From Stenotrophomonas maltophilia (GTDB lineage Bacteria; Pseudomonadota; Gammaproteobacteria; Xanthomonadales; Xanthomonadaceae), in contig NZ_NIVS01000012.1 in assembly GCF_002205165.1 (NCBI RefSeq), positions 62,001-126,000 on the forward strand: DNA of 64,000 nucleotides. The letters are read 5' to 3'. The notes under the pieces were generated by a model. The model was not told where the DNA came from. It did no database searches and saw only the letters and a program-made list of their open reading frames with translations. The translations under genes and the position numbers were made by a program. This document shows, one piece after another, positions 19,222-31,500 of this stretch; position 1 is the first letter of the stretch; each line of letters begins with the position of its first letter.

Positions 19222-19788
19222 TTACTTCGCCTTGAGCACGACCTTCGTGCTGATCGCGGTCTCGTTCGGGATGGTCTTGGTATCGGCCCAATCTCCCCCG
19301 CCCACGCCGAAGTCCAGACGCTTCACCGTCGCCTTGCCGGCCAGCACCGGCTGCGCGCCCGGGGTCCAGGTGAAGGTCAGGGTGACCGGCTTGCTCACGC
19401 CACGCAGCTCAAGGGTACCGTCGGCGGCGTACTGGTTGTTGCCGAGCGAGCGGAACTTGGTGGCGCTGTACTTGGCCTGGGCGAACTTGCCCACGTTGAA
19501 GAAGTCCGCGCCCTGCAGGGTCGAATCGCGGTCGCTGTTGCCGCTCTTGGCACTGGCCAGCGGGATGGTCACTTCCAGCTTGGCATCGTCCAGCTTGGCC
19601 GGATCGAAGCTGATCCGGGTATCAAAGCCCGGGAAGGTGCCGGTGAACACTTCACCGTCGTACTTGGTGGCAAAGGCCAGCACCGAGCCGGGGGCCTGCA
19701 CGTAGTCGGCGGCCAGTACCGGAGCGGTGGCCAGCAGGCCGGCCAGGGCAGCGGCGACCGCGGCCGGGGAGGTGAGTTTGATGTTCAT
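19222..19788 (-). CDS. YceI family periplasmic lipid-binding-like protein (1)
   Basis: Periplasmic YceI protein of 188 residues from the ATG at 19788-19786. YceI proteins fold as a lipocalin-like barrel that binds a polyprenoid chain in known structures. The signal peptide covers about residues 1-26, ending PVLAA. Family motifs are KYDGEVFTGTFPGFDTRISF, LEVTIPLASAKSG, FFNVGKFAQAKYSATKF, GTLELRGVSKPVTLTF and the terminal NETAISTKVVLKAK. It starts 2 bases after the cytochrome b561 stop. A link between isoprenoid (possibly quinone) binding and the cytochrome is suggested by the context. Confidence 0.92.
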   Translation of the reverse strand: MNIKLTSPAAVAAALAGLLATAPVLAADYVQAPGSVLAFATKYDGEVFTGTFPGFDTRISFDPAKLDDAKLEVTIPLASAKSGNSDRDSTLQGADFFNVGKFAQAKYSATKFRSLGNNQYAADGTLELRGVSKPVTLTFTWTPGAQPVLAGKATVKRLDFGVGGGDWADTKTIPNETAISTKVVLKAK

Positions 19789-19790
19789 GG

Positions 19791-20363
19791 TCAATCCTTC
19801 TGGGGGGAGGCAAGCCAGCGCTGCGGGAGCATGCGCGCAAGCGTGGCATCGCGTTGGTAAAAATGGTGGTAAAGCGCTGCACCGGCATGGGCCACGACCA
19901 CGGCGATCAGCAGCCAGAAGCCCCACTCGTGGATGGCGTGCGAGATCTGGGTGACACGTTCATCCGGTGCGCTCAGCTTGGGCACATCGACCAGGCCGAA
20001 CCAGCGGAACGGACGCAGGCCACTGGCCGAGTCGTAGAGCCAGCCCGACAGCGGAATGGCGAACATCAGCACGTACAGCAGCCAATGCGTGGCCGAGGCG
20101 ATGCGTTCCTGCCAGGTCGGCGTGCCCGGCACCGGTTGTGGTGCGCCCGCGTACAGGCGCCACAGCAGGCGGGTCACGACCAGGGCCAGGACGGTGATGC
20201 CGATCGATTTGTGCATCGTGTAGACCCAGAAATACTTCGGGGTCTTGGGCAATTCGCCCATGGTCAGCCCGACGATGCCCAGGGCGAGGATCAACACGGC
20301 GATCAACCAGTGCAGGGTCTGGCTGACGCCGCCCCAGCGGGTCAGGGTGTTCTTGGCGGTCAT
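19791..20363 (-). CDS. Cytochrome b561 family protein
   Basis: A 190-residue inner-membrane di-heme cytochrome of the CybB/YceJ type, thought to move electrons from the quinol pool. Four membrane helices are visible. Candidate heme ligands are the His in VSQTLHWLIAVLILAL, MHKSIGITVLALVVTRLLW, ATHWLLYVLMFAIPLSGWLY and IHEWGFWLLIAVVVAHAGAA. It lies between two yceI genes: its start overlaps the upstream yceI stop by 4 bases (ATGA) and its stop is 2 bases from the next start. The same pairing occurs in E. coli yceJ-yceI, which supports a joint function. Confidence 0.93.
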   Translation of the reverse strand: MTAKNTLTRWGGVSQTLHWLIAVLILALGIVGLTMGELPKTPKYFWVYTMHKSIGITVLALVVTRLLWRLYAGAPQPVPGTPTWQERIASATHWLLYVLMFAIPLSGWLYDSASGLRPFRWFGLVDVPKLSAPDERVTQISHAIHEWGFWLLIAVVVAHAGAALYHHFYQRDATLARMLPQRWLASPQKD

Positions 20364-21073
20364 GGCGTGGTCTCCTGGACCGGCTGTGGGGTATCTGAGT
20401 CAACCGGCGGGGCCGGAGTTCCCGGCGCATCGGTGGGTGTGGCGTCGGCGGGATCACCGGCGTTGCGATCGCGCACTGCCTCCGCTTCGATCCGCAGCTG
20501 CACCTCATCGCCGATCATCGAGGCCCAGCCATCCACGCCGAACGCGCTGCGGCTGAGCGTGGCGGTGGCCGAGAAACCGGCGGTGCGGCGGAATGGTGGC
20601 AGCGGATGACGCTTGAGGGCATTGAGGGTGACGGCCAGGGTGACCTCACGGGTCACGCCGCGTACGGTGAGCTGACCGATGACGTTGGCGTGGTTCGGAT
20701 CGATCGGTTCGACCCGGGTCGAGACAAACCGCGCCTCGGGAAAGCGCTCGCCGTCGAGCAGGTTGCGCGCCAGTGTGGCGGTGTTCCATTTGGCATCGCC
20801 CAGGTCCAGGCGCTGGATCGGCACGCTGACCTCCAGCCGTGCCGAGCGCCAGTCGTCCGGATCGAACACCAGCACGCCTTCGCTGCCGGACACGGTGCCC
20901 AGCGCGTGGGAGAAGCCGGCATGCTCCACCGCGAACAGCACACGGGTGTGCACCGGATCAAGCCGATAGCTGTCCGGGGCGGCGATGGCGAGCAGCGGCG
21001 TGGCCGCCAGCAGCAGGGAAAGGGTCAGGCGCTTGAGCAAGGCGCTGGCTCCATAAGGGTCTGGGGCGATCAT
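20360..21073 (-). CDS. YceI family periplasmic protein (2), with disordered tail
   Basis: First gene of the yceI-cytochrome-yceI operon, with 237 residues from the ATG at 21073-21071. The signal peptide is LTLSLLLAATPLLAIAA after a short polar N-terminus. YceI motifs are YRLDPVHTRVLFAVEHAGFS, VFDPDDWRSARLEVSVPIQR, FPEARFVSTRVEPID, GQLTVRGVTREVTLAVTL and AFGVDGWASMIGDEVQLRIE. About 33 residues of Pro/Thr/Asp-rich sequence follow (DPADATPTDAPGTPAPP and on), unlike the other copy, and are probably unstructured. The two YceI proteins differ strongly in sequence, so they are not a recent duplication. A longer frame upstream to 21373 lacks support. Confidence 0.9.
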   Translation of the reverse strand: MIAPDPYGASALLKRLTLSLLLAATPLLAIAAPDSYRLDPVHTRVLFAVEHAGFSHALGTVSGSEGVLVFDPDDWRSARLEVSVPIQRLDLGDAKWNTATLARNLLDGERFPEARFVSTRVEPIDPNHANVIGQLTVRGVTREVTLAVTLNALKRHPLPPFRRTAGFSATATLSRSAFGVDGWASMIGDEVQLRIEAEAVRDRNAGDPADATPTDAPGTPAPPVDSDTPQPVQETTP

Positions 21074-21270
21074 ACGCACAGCCGTGTCATGGGATGCAGC
21101 GTCATGGCTGCAACAGATCGTGGTGCCGCCGACAACAGCACGGGCGGCCCATGCTGCCTTCCTCGCGCGGGACGGAAACAGCCCGTTCCATCCACGGCAG
21201 CCGCCCCCAGAATGCGGACACCGTCCTGATCGCTGTGTGACAATCCGCACCAACAGGGAGATCTGGATCG

Positions 21271-24200
21271 ATGAGCACGCGCCGCTGGGGTGCAGGCATC
21301 GTGCTGTTGGGGCTGTGGTTGTGCGCAGTGCCGTCAGTGTTGGAAGCCGCAGGAACATCGGCAGAGACGCCACGCCTGCGCCGCCTGGGTGCGGCCGAAG
21401 GCATGCCGTCGCGCATGGTGCTGGCGCTGGCGCAGGATCGGCAGGGCTATATCTGGGCCGGTACCGATGATGGCCTGGCCCGCGTGGACGGGGTCGGCCT
21501 GCGGGTCTGGCGGCACGATCCAGCCGAGCCCGGCTCGCTGCCCGGCAACGAAGTGGAAACCCTGCTCATCGATCCACAGGACCGGGTATGGGTGGGCAGC
21601 AATGGCGTTGGCCTGAGCATGCTCGGCCCCGACCGCAGCGCGTTCGCGCGGTTCCCCGAGCTCAATGCGGCGTGCGAGGGCCAGTTCTGGTCGCTGGCCT
21701 ATGCCGCGCAATCGCTGTGGATCGGCACCAACCAGCACGGCATCTGCCGCCGCAGCGAGGACGGGACCCTGGTCAGGTACCAGGCCCACCCGAACGATCC
21801 GCGCAGCCTGCCCGACAACACCATCTACAGTCTGTTGGCCGATCCGCAGGGCCGGGTCTGGGTGGGCACGTCCAACGGTGTGGCCCGCTGGGATGGCGAT
21901 GGCTTCACCCGTATTGCGCCGGCCCTGCTCAGTGGCAAGAGCGTGTTCCGCCTCACCCGCGAGCCCGATGGCACCGTGTGGGCGGGCACCGAAGGCGGGC
22001 TGTTCCGGATCGGTGCCGATGACCAGGTCCATCCGGCGCCCTGGAAGCTCAGTGCCGATGTGCGTGCGGCCACGGTCATCCACGATCGCAATGGCGGCTA
22101 TTGGCTGGGCACGGCCGATGGCCTGTACCGCGGCGATGCGAGCGCGGCGCGGCTGCTCGCCGGCGACGCCGGCAGTGGCTTCCTGACCGCACGCAGCGGT
22201 GTGCTGGACATGCTGCAGGATCATGAAGGCGGCCTGTGGGTCGCGATGCTGACCCAGGGGCTGGCGTATCTGCCGCCGGACTGGAAGCGCTTCTCCAGCT
22301 GGTACCAGCTCGATGGCAAGCCATTGGACAGCGTGTACCTGCTGGGTGCGGCCGCGGCGGGCGATGACTACTACATCTCCGGCGCGCACGGGCTGTACCG
22401 TCTGGATGCGCAGGGCCAGCTGCGCCAGATCGCCGACGACAAACAGATCGGGGTGGGCGCCGCATGGTCGCTGCTGCCCCGCGAGGACGGCGCGGTGTGG
22501 ATCGGTCGTGCGGGCCGTCTGAGTCTCTACCAGCCGGCCACCGGCGTGCTGCGCGAATGGAAGATCGGTGGTGGCGCGGATGTGCGCCAACGCATCGATC
22601 TGATCCGCCAGGCGCCGAACGGCGAGCTGTGGCTGTCGATCATGAATTTCGGCATCCAGCGCCGCGATGCCCACGGCAACGTGCTCGACACCATCCGCAA
22701 CGATCAGAACCGGGGGCTGGGCGAGAACCCGGTCGAACAGATGGTGTTCGATCCGCGTGGGCAGCTGTGGGTGATGGGCGACACCATGGGGCTGATGCGG
22801 TGGCGCAACGACCGCTTCGAGCAGGTGCCCGGGATTTCGCGCGGCAGCATCTACGATGCGGCCTGGACCGGCCCGGACGAGCTGTGGCTGGCCCGCCAGG
22901 GCGCGCTGGAACGGTATCGCTGGGATGGGCTGAGCATGAGCCTGCGCGAGCGCGTCGGCGCAGCGCAGGGGATGCCGGCGGTGTCGATGGGCGGGCTGGC
23001 GCTGGGCAGGCACGGGCAGGTGTGGGCGACCACGCCGCGGGGCCTGGTCTGCTGGAAGGGCAGCGAGCGCCGATTGCGGCTGTATGGGGAACGCGATGGA
23101 CTGCCCGATGTGGAGTTCAGCAATCGCCCGCCCGTGCAGGCGCGCGACGGCCGCGTGCTGGCGGTGACCGCGACCGGGCTGGTGGGCTTCGATCCGGACG
23201 CGGCGGACATGGTGCTGCCGCCGTCGCAGCTGGTGATCGACAGCGTGCAGGTGCGCCGCGATGACGCCGAAGGCCAGCAGATGCTGCCCACCCAGGCGCC
23301 GATCGTGCTTGGCCCGCAGGACCGCGACCTGATCGTGTCCGCGCGCCTGCTGTCGTTCGCCAACCCGCACGGCAACCGCTACCGCTATCGGGTGTCCGGC
23401 TATGACCAGAACTGGGTGATGCAGGCCGCCGATGGCGAGCGCTTGCTGTCGCGTCTGCCATCCGGGCACTACCGCATCGAGGTGCAGGCCGCGACGCCGC
23501 AGGGCGCGTGGACGCCGCCCAGCACCCTGGAACTGGAGGTGCGCCCGCCGTGGTGGCGCAGTGGCTGGGCGATCGTGGGGTATGTGCTGCTGGGCCTGGT
23601 CGGGATCGCAGCGCTGGCCTACGTCGCGCGTGCGCGCCTGCGGCGTCGCCAGGAGTGGCAGTTGACGGTGCACAAGCAGCAGTTGGCCGAGCAGGCCTCG
23701 CAGGCCAAGAGCCGGTTCCTGGCCACGTTGGGGCACGAAGTGCGCACACCGATGACCGGCGTGCTGGGCATGAGCGAGCTGCTGTTGTCCACCTCGCTGG
23801 ATGAGGTCCAGCGCGGCTATGCCGGTTCGATCCAGCATGCGGGCAAGCATCTGCTGCGGCTGGTCAACGACGCACTGGATCTGGCGCGTATCGAGGCGGG
23901 GCGGCTGGAGCTGGATCTGCGGCCGTTCGACCTGATGTCGTTGCTGGACCAGGTCGAGGCGTTGATGGAACCGATGGCCCATCACCGCGGCCTGGCGTTC
24001 GAGCGCAGCTTCAACCTGCCCGGCCCGGTGCAGGTCAGCGGCGATGAGATGCGCGTGCGCCAGATCCTGATGAACCTGCTCGGCAACGCGATCAAGTTCA
24101 CCGAGCACGGCCATGTCGGGCTCGGTGTCGAGCTGGCCGATGACGGTCGGGCGATCATCTTCGAGGTCTCCGATACGGGGCCGGGCATCAACCAGGACCA

Positions 24201-24819
24201 GCAGGAGCGGTTGTTCCATCGCTTTGAACAGGCCGATGGACCACGCACCGCATCGCGCTACGGCGGCAGCGGCCTGGGCCTGGCGATCTGCCAGGAACTG
24301 GCGGTGGCGATGGGGGGCCGGATCGAGATCGACAGCCGGCTGGGCGAGGGTGCCCGTTTCACCGTATCGCTGCCGCTGCCGTGGACCGTACAGCCGGTCG
24401 GCACGCCGCGTGATCCGGGCCAGGAAACGCGCACGCAGCTGCCACCGCTGCGCATCCTGCTGGTGGAGGACGATGCCACTGTGGCCGACGTCATCGCTGG
24501 GCTGCTGCGCACGCGTGGGCACGAGGTGGTGCACGTGCTGCATGGGTTGGCAGCGCTGTCGGAAGTCGCGGCCGGCAGCTTCGATGTGGGGCTGCTCGAC
24601 CTGGACCTGCCGGCGCTGGATGGCATCGCGATCGCCGGACAACTGCGCGCGATGGGCTACGAGCTGCCCTTGATCGCGGTGACGGCGCGCTCGGATGCCT
24701 ATGCCGAGCAGCAGGTGCTGGCCGCCGGGTTCAACGGGTTCCTGCGCAAGCCGGTGACCGGGGACCTGCTGATCGATGCGATCGTGCAGGCGCGCGCTGG
24801 CAAGTCACTTCGTTACTGA
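21271..24819 (+). CDS. Hybrid sensor histidine kinase 1 (propeller-Y_Y_Y-TM-HisKA-HATPase-REC), all motifs intact
   Basis: A 1182-residue inner-membrane hybrid kinase with a good ribosome site (CAGGGAG) before the ATG at 21271. It has a signal peptide (about 1-26), then a periplasmic beta-propeller made of Reg_prop repeats such as [31 protein letters not shown] and [14 protein letters not shown] (about 35-650). A Y_Y_Y domain follows ([14 protein letters not shown]), then one membrane helix (about 764-786). The HisKA box [13 protein letters not shown] has H822. The ATP domain has N box [16 protein letters not shown]1 [11 protein letters not shown] box RFEQAD and G2 [10 protein letters not shown]. 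The receiver has VEDD, D1110 in [11 protein letters not shown] and FLRKPV. No DNA-binding domain is attached. It is the first of four paralogous genes; the ligand is unknown. Confidence 0.96.
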   Translation: MSTRRWGAGIVLLGLWLCAVPSVLEAAGTSAETPRLRRLGAAEGMPSRMVLALAQDRQGYIWAGTDDGLARVDGVGLRVWRHDPAEPGSLPGNEVETLLIDPQDRVWVGSNGVGLSMLGPDRSAFARFPELNAACEGQFWSLAYAAQSLWIGTNQHGICRRSEDGTLVRYQAHPNDPRSLPDNTIYSLLADPQGRVWVGTSNGVARWDGDGFTRIAPALLSGKSVFRLTREPDGTVWAGTEGGLFRIGADDQVHPAPWKLSADVRAATVIHDRNGGYWLGTADGLYRGDASAARLLAGDAGSGFLTARSGVLDMLQDHEGGLWVAMLTQGLAYLPPDWKRFSSWYQLDGKPLDSVYLLGAAAAGDDYYISGAHGLYRLDAQGQLRQIADDKQIGVGAAWSLLPREDGAVWIGRAGRLSLYQPATGVLREWKIGGGADVRQRIDLIRQAPNGELWLSIMNFGIQRRDAHGNVLDTIRNDQNRGLGENPVEQMVFDPRGQLWVMGDTMGLMRWRNDRFEQVPGISRGSIYDAAWTGPDELWLARQGALERYRWDGLSMSLRERVGAAQGMPAVSMGGLALGRHGQVWATTPRGLVCWKGSERRLRLYGERDGLPDVEFSNRPPVQARDGRVLAVTATGLVGFDPDAADMVLPPSQLVIDSVQVRRDDAEGQQMLPTQAPIVLGPQDRDLIVSARLLSFANPHGNRYRYRVSGYDQNWVMQAADGERLLSRLPSGHYRIEVQAATPQGAWTPPSTLELEVRPPWWRSGWAIVGYVLLGLVGIAALAYVARARLRRRQEWQLTVHKQQLAEQASQAKSRFLATLGHEVRTPMTGVLGMSELLLSTSLDEVQRGYAGSIQHAGKHLLRLVNDALDLARIEAGRLELDLRPFDLMSLLDQVEALMEPMAHHRGLAFERSFNLPGPVQVSGDEMRVRQILMNLLGNAIKFTEHGHVGLGVELADDGRAIIFEVSDTGPGINQDQQERLFHRFEQADGPRTASRYGGSGLGLAICQELAVAMGGRIEIDSRLGEGARFTVSLPLPWTVQPVGTPRDPGQETRTQLPPLRILLVEDDATVADVIAGLLRTRGHEVVHVLHGLAALSEVAAGSFDVGLLDLDLPALDGIAIAGQLRAMGYELPLIAVTARSDAYAEQQVLAAGFNGFLRKPVTGDLLIDAIVQARAGKSLRY

Positions 24820-25005
24820 CGCGCATCGCGTTTCACTTCGATTGCCGCAATGCGTCGAAGTTGATTTTTTGATCTGAAATTTCATTGATCAGGTTGTGAC
24901 GTTATCCCGGTCTCATTGCTCCGCTTCGCGCGGCGTCGACATACCGTGCTGTTCAGGCAGCGGAGGATGGTCGGGGTACGTGTGGCAGGAGGCCGATCCG
25001 CATGG
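24820..25005 (+). promoter_or_regulatory. AT-rich gap with possible promoter before kinase 2
   Basis: This 186-base gap separates kinase 1 from kinase 2 and includes a markedly AT-rich patch at 24861-24895. TTGATT (24861-24866) followed after 17 bases by ATTGAT (24884-24889) could be a weak promoter. That would let kinases 2-4 be expressed separately from kinase 1. A strong ribosome site (GCAGGAGG, 24985-24992) precedes the kinase 2 start. Confidence 0.35.
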
Positions 25006-28000
25006 ATGAGCAGGCGTTGGGTCGCGTTGATGCTGGGGGTCGTGCTCTGGCTGCCGATGCCGGCCATCGCCGGTACCCTGGTCACCTTGCCGTGGCCGCG
25101 TCCGCTGGGGCCTGCGGACGCGCTGCCGACCTCGGCGCTGCGCGCCGTCGTCGAGGACCGTGACGGCTATCTGTGGTTCGCCAGCGATGATGGCCTGCTG
25201 CGCTTTGATGGCCATCGCTTCCGTGCGTGGCGGCGCGAGCAGGGGCTGCCCGATGTCGACCTGCGCGCGCTGCATGTGGATGCCCAGGATCGGCTGTGGC
25301 TGGCGACCGCCTCGCAGGGGCTGGTGAAGATCTCCGCTGATCGGCGCGTGATCCAGAGTGTGGCGGGCGATGGCGCCGTGGCGCTGCCGCGCACCGGCAT
25401 CGGGCAGGTCACCAGCACGGGCGATGGCCTGCTGTGGGTCGGCACGCGTACGGACGGGCTGTTCGCGCGGCACCCGGATGGCCACTGGCAGGCCGTGCCG
25501 ATGCCGCGGCATGGCGGTCACGTGCGGCAGGTGAATGCCTTGATCACCGATCGCGATGGTCGGCTGTGGGTCGGCACGCCGGTGGGAGCGTTCCGCCGCG
25601 AGAAAGACCGATGGGTCGCCGTGCCGCTTGCAGGCGCTGAGCGCGGCGACGTTCAAGAGCTCTGGCCCGATCCCGAGGGGGGCGTGTGGGCCCGAACGCG
25701 ACAGACCGTGCATCGCTGGCGTGGCGACGGTGCGTTGTTGCCGATACCGACTGGCTCGGCCATGCCGGTGCTGCGGAGTACCGAGGGCGAGTTGTGGACC
25801 GCCGGTCCCGCCGGCCTGCTTCGTCATGGGCCGGGGCGGACGCCACAACCGGTGCCGTTGCGCGGGCACGACGGCGCCGCACTCCGGACGGCCGCGGTCC
25901 TGGGCGCGCTGGAGGACCGGGTCGGGGGACTGTGGTGGATCGGTCGCGGCCAGGGGCTGTGGCATCTGCCCGCCCGCTGGCGCCAGTTCACGCTGCTGCC
26001 TGCCGCCCGCGATGGGTGGCCGGGACTGGACAGCGCCCATGTGCTGGCGCTGACACCTTCCCGAGGCGAGCGGGTGTGGGTGGCCGGTGACAGCGGACGC
26101 GTGCAGCGCGTGGATGTGCGGAGCGGGCATAGCGACATCGGCTTCGACTACCGCCCACAGCATCTCCCCACGCGGGCAGTGGGCCTGGCCGAAGATCGTC
26201 GCGGCCAGGTATGGGTGACCAGCGGCACGACGCTGTCGCGTTACGTGCCTGGCACCGGCCAACAGCGCCACTGGCTGCTGGGCGGGGAAAGCAGCACCGG
26301 TGCGGTCGACCTGCAGGCCTGCCAGGATGGATCGCTATGGCTGGCGTGGCAGGATCGGATCCAGCGACGCGATGCCGACGGTGTCCTGCAGCTCTCGGCC
26401 GTGCCACAGACCCTGGGCCTGGTTCCGCCGACGCACGGGCCGCAGTTGCTGTGTACCAGCGACGGTGTTCTGTGGGCGGCTGACCGCAACGGTGTCAAGC
26501 GCTGGCTACCGGCACAGCAGCGGTTTGCCTCCGTCGACGGCGCGCCGCGCGAGGAAGTGGGGGCCATCGCCCACGGCGAGGATGGGCACTACTGGATCAG
26601 CAGTCCGGGCATGCTGCGCCGCTACCGGTGGGATGGGCAGCAGCTGCGCAAGACGCACAGTTTCGGTGTGGTGCATGGGTACCCCCGCCTGCTTGCGCGT
26701 GCGTTGGTGGTCGACGCGGACGGGATCGCGTGGGCGGGGGATGCACGTGGCCTGATCCGGGTCGATCCGCATGGCGGTGGCGTACGTCGTTTTGGCAGTG
26801 ACGATGGTCTGCCGGTGCATGCCGTGATGCCCCGGCGGCTGGTGCGCACCGCCGGGAACCATGTGGTCGCAGCAGCGCACGAGGGCGGCCTGCTGCTGTT
26901 CGACCCGGTCGCCGTTCTGCGTCCGGCGCGGACGCCGGGACTGGTGGTGCACGCGATTACCGCGCGCCGTGGCAAGGCGCAGATCACGCTCCCGGTCGGT
27001 GCCGGACCGGTACCGCTCTCGGGTGCGGATCGGCATGTCCGTGTTGCGGCGCGCCTGCTCAGTGGCGGTGAGCCGTCCCACGTGCGCTACCGGTTCCGCT
27101 TGCACGGGCATGATGCGGACTGGCAGGAAAGCGGTGCCGCCGGTCTACGCGTGTTCGAGCGTCTCCCGGTCGGATTGCAGTCGCTGGAGGTGCAGGCCCG
27201 GCAGGGAGACGCAGGATGGTCGCCGATCCGTCGGGTGGCGTTGCAGGTGACCCCGGCGTGGTGGCAGACGCCGCCGGCCCGGTGGACCGCCGCTGCCGCC
27301 GTGGTCGGGGTGGTGTGGGTGGGAGGATGGGGTTGCCACGCGCATCGACGCCGGCAACGACGGTGGCGCCGGCTGCATGCCCGGCAACAGCGCGCCGAGC
27401 GCGCGTCCGTGCAGCGCACGCGGTTCTTGACCACACTGGGTGCCCGCATCCGCGTGCCGATGACCGCAGTGCTGGGCTGGAGCGAGCTCCTGCTGCGCGC
27501 GCCCCTCGCCCCCGCGGAGCGCAGCCGGGTGAACAGCCTGCACTACGCGGGTGAACACCTGCTGCGGCTGATGGATGACGCGCTGGACATGGCCAGTATC
27601 GAGTCCGGGCAATTGCAGTTGCAGCCGGCGCCGTTCGTCCTGCAGCGGTTGATCGAAGAGCTTCATGCGCTGTTGCTGCCGGTGGCGCAGGGCAAGGCAC
27701 TGGTATTGGAATGGCACAGCAGCGTGCCGGTGTCGGCCTGCTTCCTCGGCGACGCGCCGCGCCTGCGCCAGATCCTGCTCAACCTGCTGGGCAACGCGCT
27801 CAAATTCACCGCGCAGGGCACGGTCAGGCTCGAGGCGCAGCCCGGCGACGGCGGTGAGGGCGTGCTGCTGCGGGTGCGCGATACCGGGCCTGGCATGACC
27901 CCCGCGCAGTGCCAGCGTCTGTTCCAGCGCTTCGAGCAGGCCGACGGTGCACAGACCACCGCACGCTACGGTGGCACCGGTCTCGGGTTGGCCATCTCAC

Positions 28001-28515
28001 GCGATCTGGCCTTGGCGATGGGCGGGGACATCATGGTCACCAGCCGCCCGGGCGAGGGGGCCTGCTTCCAGGTACGCCTGCCGCTGCCGCGTGGCGAGGC
28101 CGTCGCGGGAACCGCACCACTGCAGGCGCGGCCGGAACCGCTCGGCGCGCGCACGCTGCGCGTGCTGGTGGTGTACCCCTCGCCGTCCGTCGCCGAGGTG
28201 CTGTTGGCCATGCTCGCATCGCTGGGACATCTGGCGCTGTGTGTGCCCGGGCTCGAGGGCATGCCGCAGACCGCGAGTGATGGCGCGTGCTGGGATGTCA
28301 TCGTGGTCGATCCGGGGCTGTGTCTCGACGACGAACGGGCGGGCGCGCGCTTGTCGCGTTGCTGGCCGGGTGTCCCGCGGTTGGCATTGAGCCCGCGCGC
28401 GGATACCGGTGCCCAGCGCGCGGCGACCGCGGCCGGCTTCGATATGTTCCTGCGCCTGCCGGTGAGCCGGACGACGCTGGCTGATGGGCTGGCCCGATGT
28501 CGCCGCGTCGCATGA
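25006..28515 (+). CDS. Degenerate hybrid kinase 2: intact ATPase domain, no acceptor His, dead receiver
   Basis: A 1169-residue paralogue of its neighbours from the ATG at 25006 (signal peptide [28 protein letters not shown] upstream). Propeller repeats include [16 protein letters not shown] and [16 protein letters not shown], followed by a Y_Y_Y domain ([14 protein letters not shown]) and a membrane helix at about 758-777. The H box reads [15 protein letters not shown]: the acceptor His is Ala813 and the following Glu is Arg. The ATP domain is complete ([41 protein letters not shown]). The receiver has VVYPSP in place of VEDD and FLRLPV in place of FLRKPV. The frame is uninterrupted over 3.5 kb, so it is not a simple pseudogene. 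It overlaps kinase 3 and may act as the ATPase subunit of a heteromer. Confidence 0.93.
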   Translation: MSRRWVALMLGVVLWLPMPAIAGTLVTLPWPRPLGPADALPTSALRAVVEDRDGYLWFASDDGLLRFDGHRFRAWRREQGLPDVDLRALHVDAQDRLWLATASQGLVKISADRRVIQSVAGDGAVALPRTGIGQVTSTGDGLLWVGTRTDGLFARHPDGHWQAVPMPRHGGHVRQVNALITDRDGRLWVGTPVGAFRREKDRWVAVPLAGAERGDVQELWPDPEGGVWARTRQTVHRWRGDGALLPIPTGSAMPVLRSTEGELWTAGPAGLLRHGPGRTPQPVPLRGHDGAALRTAAVLGALEDRVGGLWWIGRGQGLWHLPARWRQFTLLPAARDGWPGLDSAHVLALTPSRGERVWVAGDSGRVQRVDVRSGHSDIGFDYRPQHLPTRAVGLAEDRRGQVWVTSGTTLSRYVPGTGQQRHWLLGGESSTGAVDLQACQDGSLWLAWQDRIQRRDADGVLQLSAVPQTLGLVPPTHGPQLLCTSDGVLWAADRNGVKRWLPAQQRFASVDGAPREEVGAIAHGEDGHYWISSPGMLRRYRWDGQQLRKTHSFGVVHGYPRLLARALVVDADGIAWAGDARGLIRVDPHGGGVRRFGSDDGLPVHAVMPRRLVRTAGNHVVAAAHEGGLLLFDPVAVLRPARTPGLVVHAITARRGKAQITLPVGAGPVPLSGADRHVRVAARLLSGGEPSHVRYRFRLHGHDADWQESGAAGLRVFERLPVGLQSLEVQARQGDAGWSPIRRVALQVTPAWWQTPPARWTAAAAVVGVVWVGGWGCHAHRRRQRRWRRLHARQQRAERASVQRTRFLTTLGARIRVPMTAVLGWSELLLRAPLAPAERSRVNSLHYAGEHLLRLMDDALDMASIESGQLQLQPAPFVLQRLIEELHALLLPVAQGKALVLEWHSSVPVSACFLGDAPRLRQILLNLLGNALKFTAQGTVRLEAQPGDGGEGVLLRVRDTGPGMTPAQCQRLFQRFEQADGAQTTARYGGTGLGLAISRDLALAMGGDIMVTSRPGEGACFQVRLPLPRGEAVAGTAPLQARPEPLGARTLRVLVVYPSPSVAEVLLAMLASLGHLALCVPGLEGMPQTASDGACWDVIVVDPGLCLDDERAGARLSRCWPGVPRLALSPRADTGAQRAATAAGFDMFLRLPVSRTTLADGLARCRRVA

Positions 28516-31500
28516 AGACCGTACTCAGTGGGTGCCTGTGCGTGCTGCTTTGCTGGCTGATGCCGGTCGCGCCGGTTCTGGCCTTGTCCAGTCATGGGGT
28601 GCGAGTCACCACCGTGGATGGGTTGCCCTCCAACGTGGTGCATCAGATGGTGGAGGATCGGCAGGGCTACCTCTGGTTCGCGACCGAGGATGGCCTGGCA
28701 CGCTACGACGGCGGTGGGTTCCGGGTGTGGCGCATGGAGCACGGGCTGGCCGATAACGCGGTGCGCAGCCTGGCGCTGGACGCCCGTGACCAACTCTGGA
28801 TCGGTACCGCCAACGGCTATCTGCAGCGGCTGACGCCCGATCGCCAGCAGTTCGACCGATGGGCGGGGCCGCGTGCCGCAGCTGCGGCCGCCAGCCCGGT
28901 GCTGGCGATCCAGCCGATGGACGACGGCAGCATCTGGTTCGGCACCCGCGACGCCGGGTTGTTCCGGCTCGGCCGTGATCGGCGCCTGCGCCAGTACCTG
29001 CCGACGGCAGAGGGTGATGGCCTGCCGTCGGCGCGCGTGGACCGGCTCGCGGCTGATCCGCAGGGCGGCGTATGGATCGGCAGCGGAGCCGGCCTGGCGC
29101 GATGGCATGACGATCGGTTCCAGGGCCCGGCGTTGCTGGGTGCTTCCGTCCTGCCGGTCACCGCGCTCGGGGGCGATGCGCAGGGTCGGCTGCGCTCGAG
29201 TACGGCCGAGGGCACCGACGTGCGGCTGCTGCCGGTGTTGCAGCCCGCAGCATCCCCCGGTGAACCGGCACGTTGGCTCGGGTCCAGCCGGGACGGCGGG
29301 GACTGGTTTGCCGATGGGGTGCAGTTGTGGTGGCAGGACCGGGATGGTCAGGACCGCCATGCCATCACGTTGCCCCATCTGCACGGCCTCAGCGTGCCGC
29401 GCATCGTGCGGGTGACCGAAGACCGGCAGAGGCGCGTCTGGTTGCTGGGCAGCCATCAGGGCGTATGGCGCCTCGGCGCCCAGTGGCGGCACATTGAGCG
29501 CTTCGCAGCACCGGAGGACACCGATGCTGTTGCACCGGGCGGACTGGCCCCTGCCACCAACCGGCAGGCGTGGTGGGCCCGCGGCGGCAGGCTGATGCAG
29601 GTCTCACCGGTGCACGGCTTCTCCGGCGCACGGTGGTCCTATGCGCACGAACCCAGGCGTGCCGATCGCCACGAGGTGGTCGAAGATCCACAGGGAGTGG
29701 TGTGGGTCTTCGCGGCGCCATGGCTGACCCGGATCGACCCTTCGCACGGGCGCGCGCAGCACTGGCAGGTAGGCGGCATCGAGCTTGCGCCGGGAGGGAC
29801 GCCAGAGGCCGCACTGCTGGCCTGCGGTGGGCAGGTGTGGCTTGCCGGCAATGGCCGGCTCGAACAGCGTGCGGGTGATGGCACGGTACTGGGCGGCAGC
29901 ACCTACGAAATGGCCGGGCTGCGCCCGGGCGGCGCGGCGTTCACCCTCCAATGCGATGCACGCGCAGAGGTGTGGCTGGGCGACCGTGAGGGTCTCAAAC
30001 AGTGGCACGGTGCAGCCAACAGGTTCGTGCCTGTGCCGGGCAGCCCGCGCCGCGAGGTGGGGGCCCTTCATGTGGCTGCCGATGGGCAGTTGTGGGTGGC
30101 CGATGCGGATGGCTGGGCCGCGTATCGGCACACGGCAGGCCGTCTGCATCGCGCCACGCGGCTCGACGCCGTGCAGGGAGTGCCGGCGGCGCTGCCACGC
30201 GGCGTGGCGGATGCCGACGACGGCGCGGTGTGGGCCACGCTGGCGCGGGGAGTGGTGCGCCTGGCGCCCGATCGCAGCAGTGCCCGGCTGTACACGGTGG
30301 ACGACGGCCTGCCGGTGATGGTGTTCGGGAGCGGTCTGGTGGCCGCAGAGGGGCACCTGCTGGCGATCGACGTGGAGGGCAATGTGCTCGCACTGGATCC
30401 GGCCGGGATGGTGGCGGCCACGACGCCTGCGTTGTTGGTGATCGACCGTGTGCAGGTGCGCCGGCAACGGCACTGGACCGAGCTGCCCGCAGCCGATCCG
30501 CTGCATCTCAATGCCGATGACCGCGACATCCAGTTGTCGGCGCGCCTGCTCAACGGCAGTCAGGGCGCGACCGAGTATCGATTCCGCTTGCGCGGCCAAG
30601 ATCCGGAGTGGGTGCGCGCCGGGCAGCGTGGCACCCGGGGCTTCCCGCGCCTGCCGGCCGGCGAGCATGTGCTGGAGTTCCAGGCGCGCGGCGCGGATGG
30701 GCAGTGGACGCCGGTGCAGCAGCAGCAGCTGCAGGTGGCCTACAGCGGCTGGGCACATCCCGGCGCATGGGCGTTGCTGTGCCTGATCGCAGGCGGTGCG
30801 GTGGTGTTGCTGGTATGGACGCTGCGGCGGCGCCAGGGCCGTGCGCTCGCCTGGCGCGCGGCCGCACGCCGCCAGACGCGCGCCGAGCAGGCCGCGCAGG
30901 CCAAGGAACGCTATCTGGCCACGCTGGGCCATGAAGTGCGGACGCCGCTGACCGGTGTCCTGGGCATGAGCGAGCTGCTGTTGGAGGCGCCGCTGCCTGT
31001 GGAGGCGCGCCAACAGGTACTGCACATCCAGCAGGGTGGACGTGCATTGCTGCAGGTGGTCGATGAAGCGTTGGAGATCGCCAGGCTGCAGGCCGGCAAG
31101 GTGCCGCTGCAGCAGCGGCGTTTCGCCATCGGGCCGTGGTGGCTCGATGTGCAGGCCGCGGTGGCGTGCGGCCTGGCGGTGTCCGGTTGCCGCTTGACGT
31201 TGGGAGCGCCGCTGCCGGCCGATGCCTGTGTCGAGGGCGATCCGGACCGGTTGCGGCAGGCAGTGCAATGGCTGTCCTGCGGCCTCGCGGCGCAGATCGG
31301 TGCAACCCTGCTGACCCTGCGCATGGCCTGGCGGCCGGGAGGCACCGGTCTGCTGCTGGATGTGCTGGCCGAACCGGGGGCCTGTCCGTCTCCTCGGCTG
31401 TCCCGGGTGCGCGAGGCGCTGGCCGATGTCGATGTGCTGGTGGGGGCGATGCAGGGGCGGTTTTGTGTGGTGCAGCTGCCGGATCATCGCTGGCAGGCCA

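Noticed and set aside
21334..24642. Long open frame (1102 codons) antisense to kinase 1
   Set aside because: High-GC codon bias opens the complementary frame. It has no signal peptide, domain or ribosome site, and its composition (Gln/His/Arg/Ala-rich) is that of a shadow. The sense frame has full kinase motifs.
25006..28515. Kinase 2 as a pseudogene
   Set aside because: The frame is open over 1169 codons, with signal peptide, ribosome site, full propeller and perfectly kept ATP boxes. Loss is confined to specific catalytic residues, which argues for altered function.
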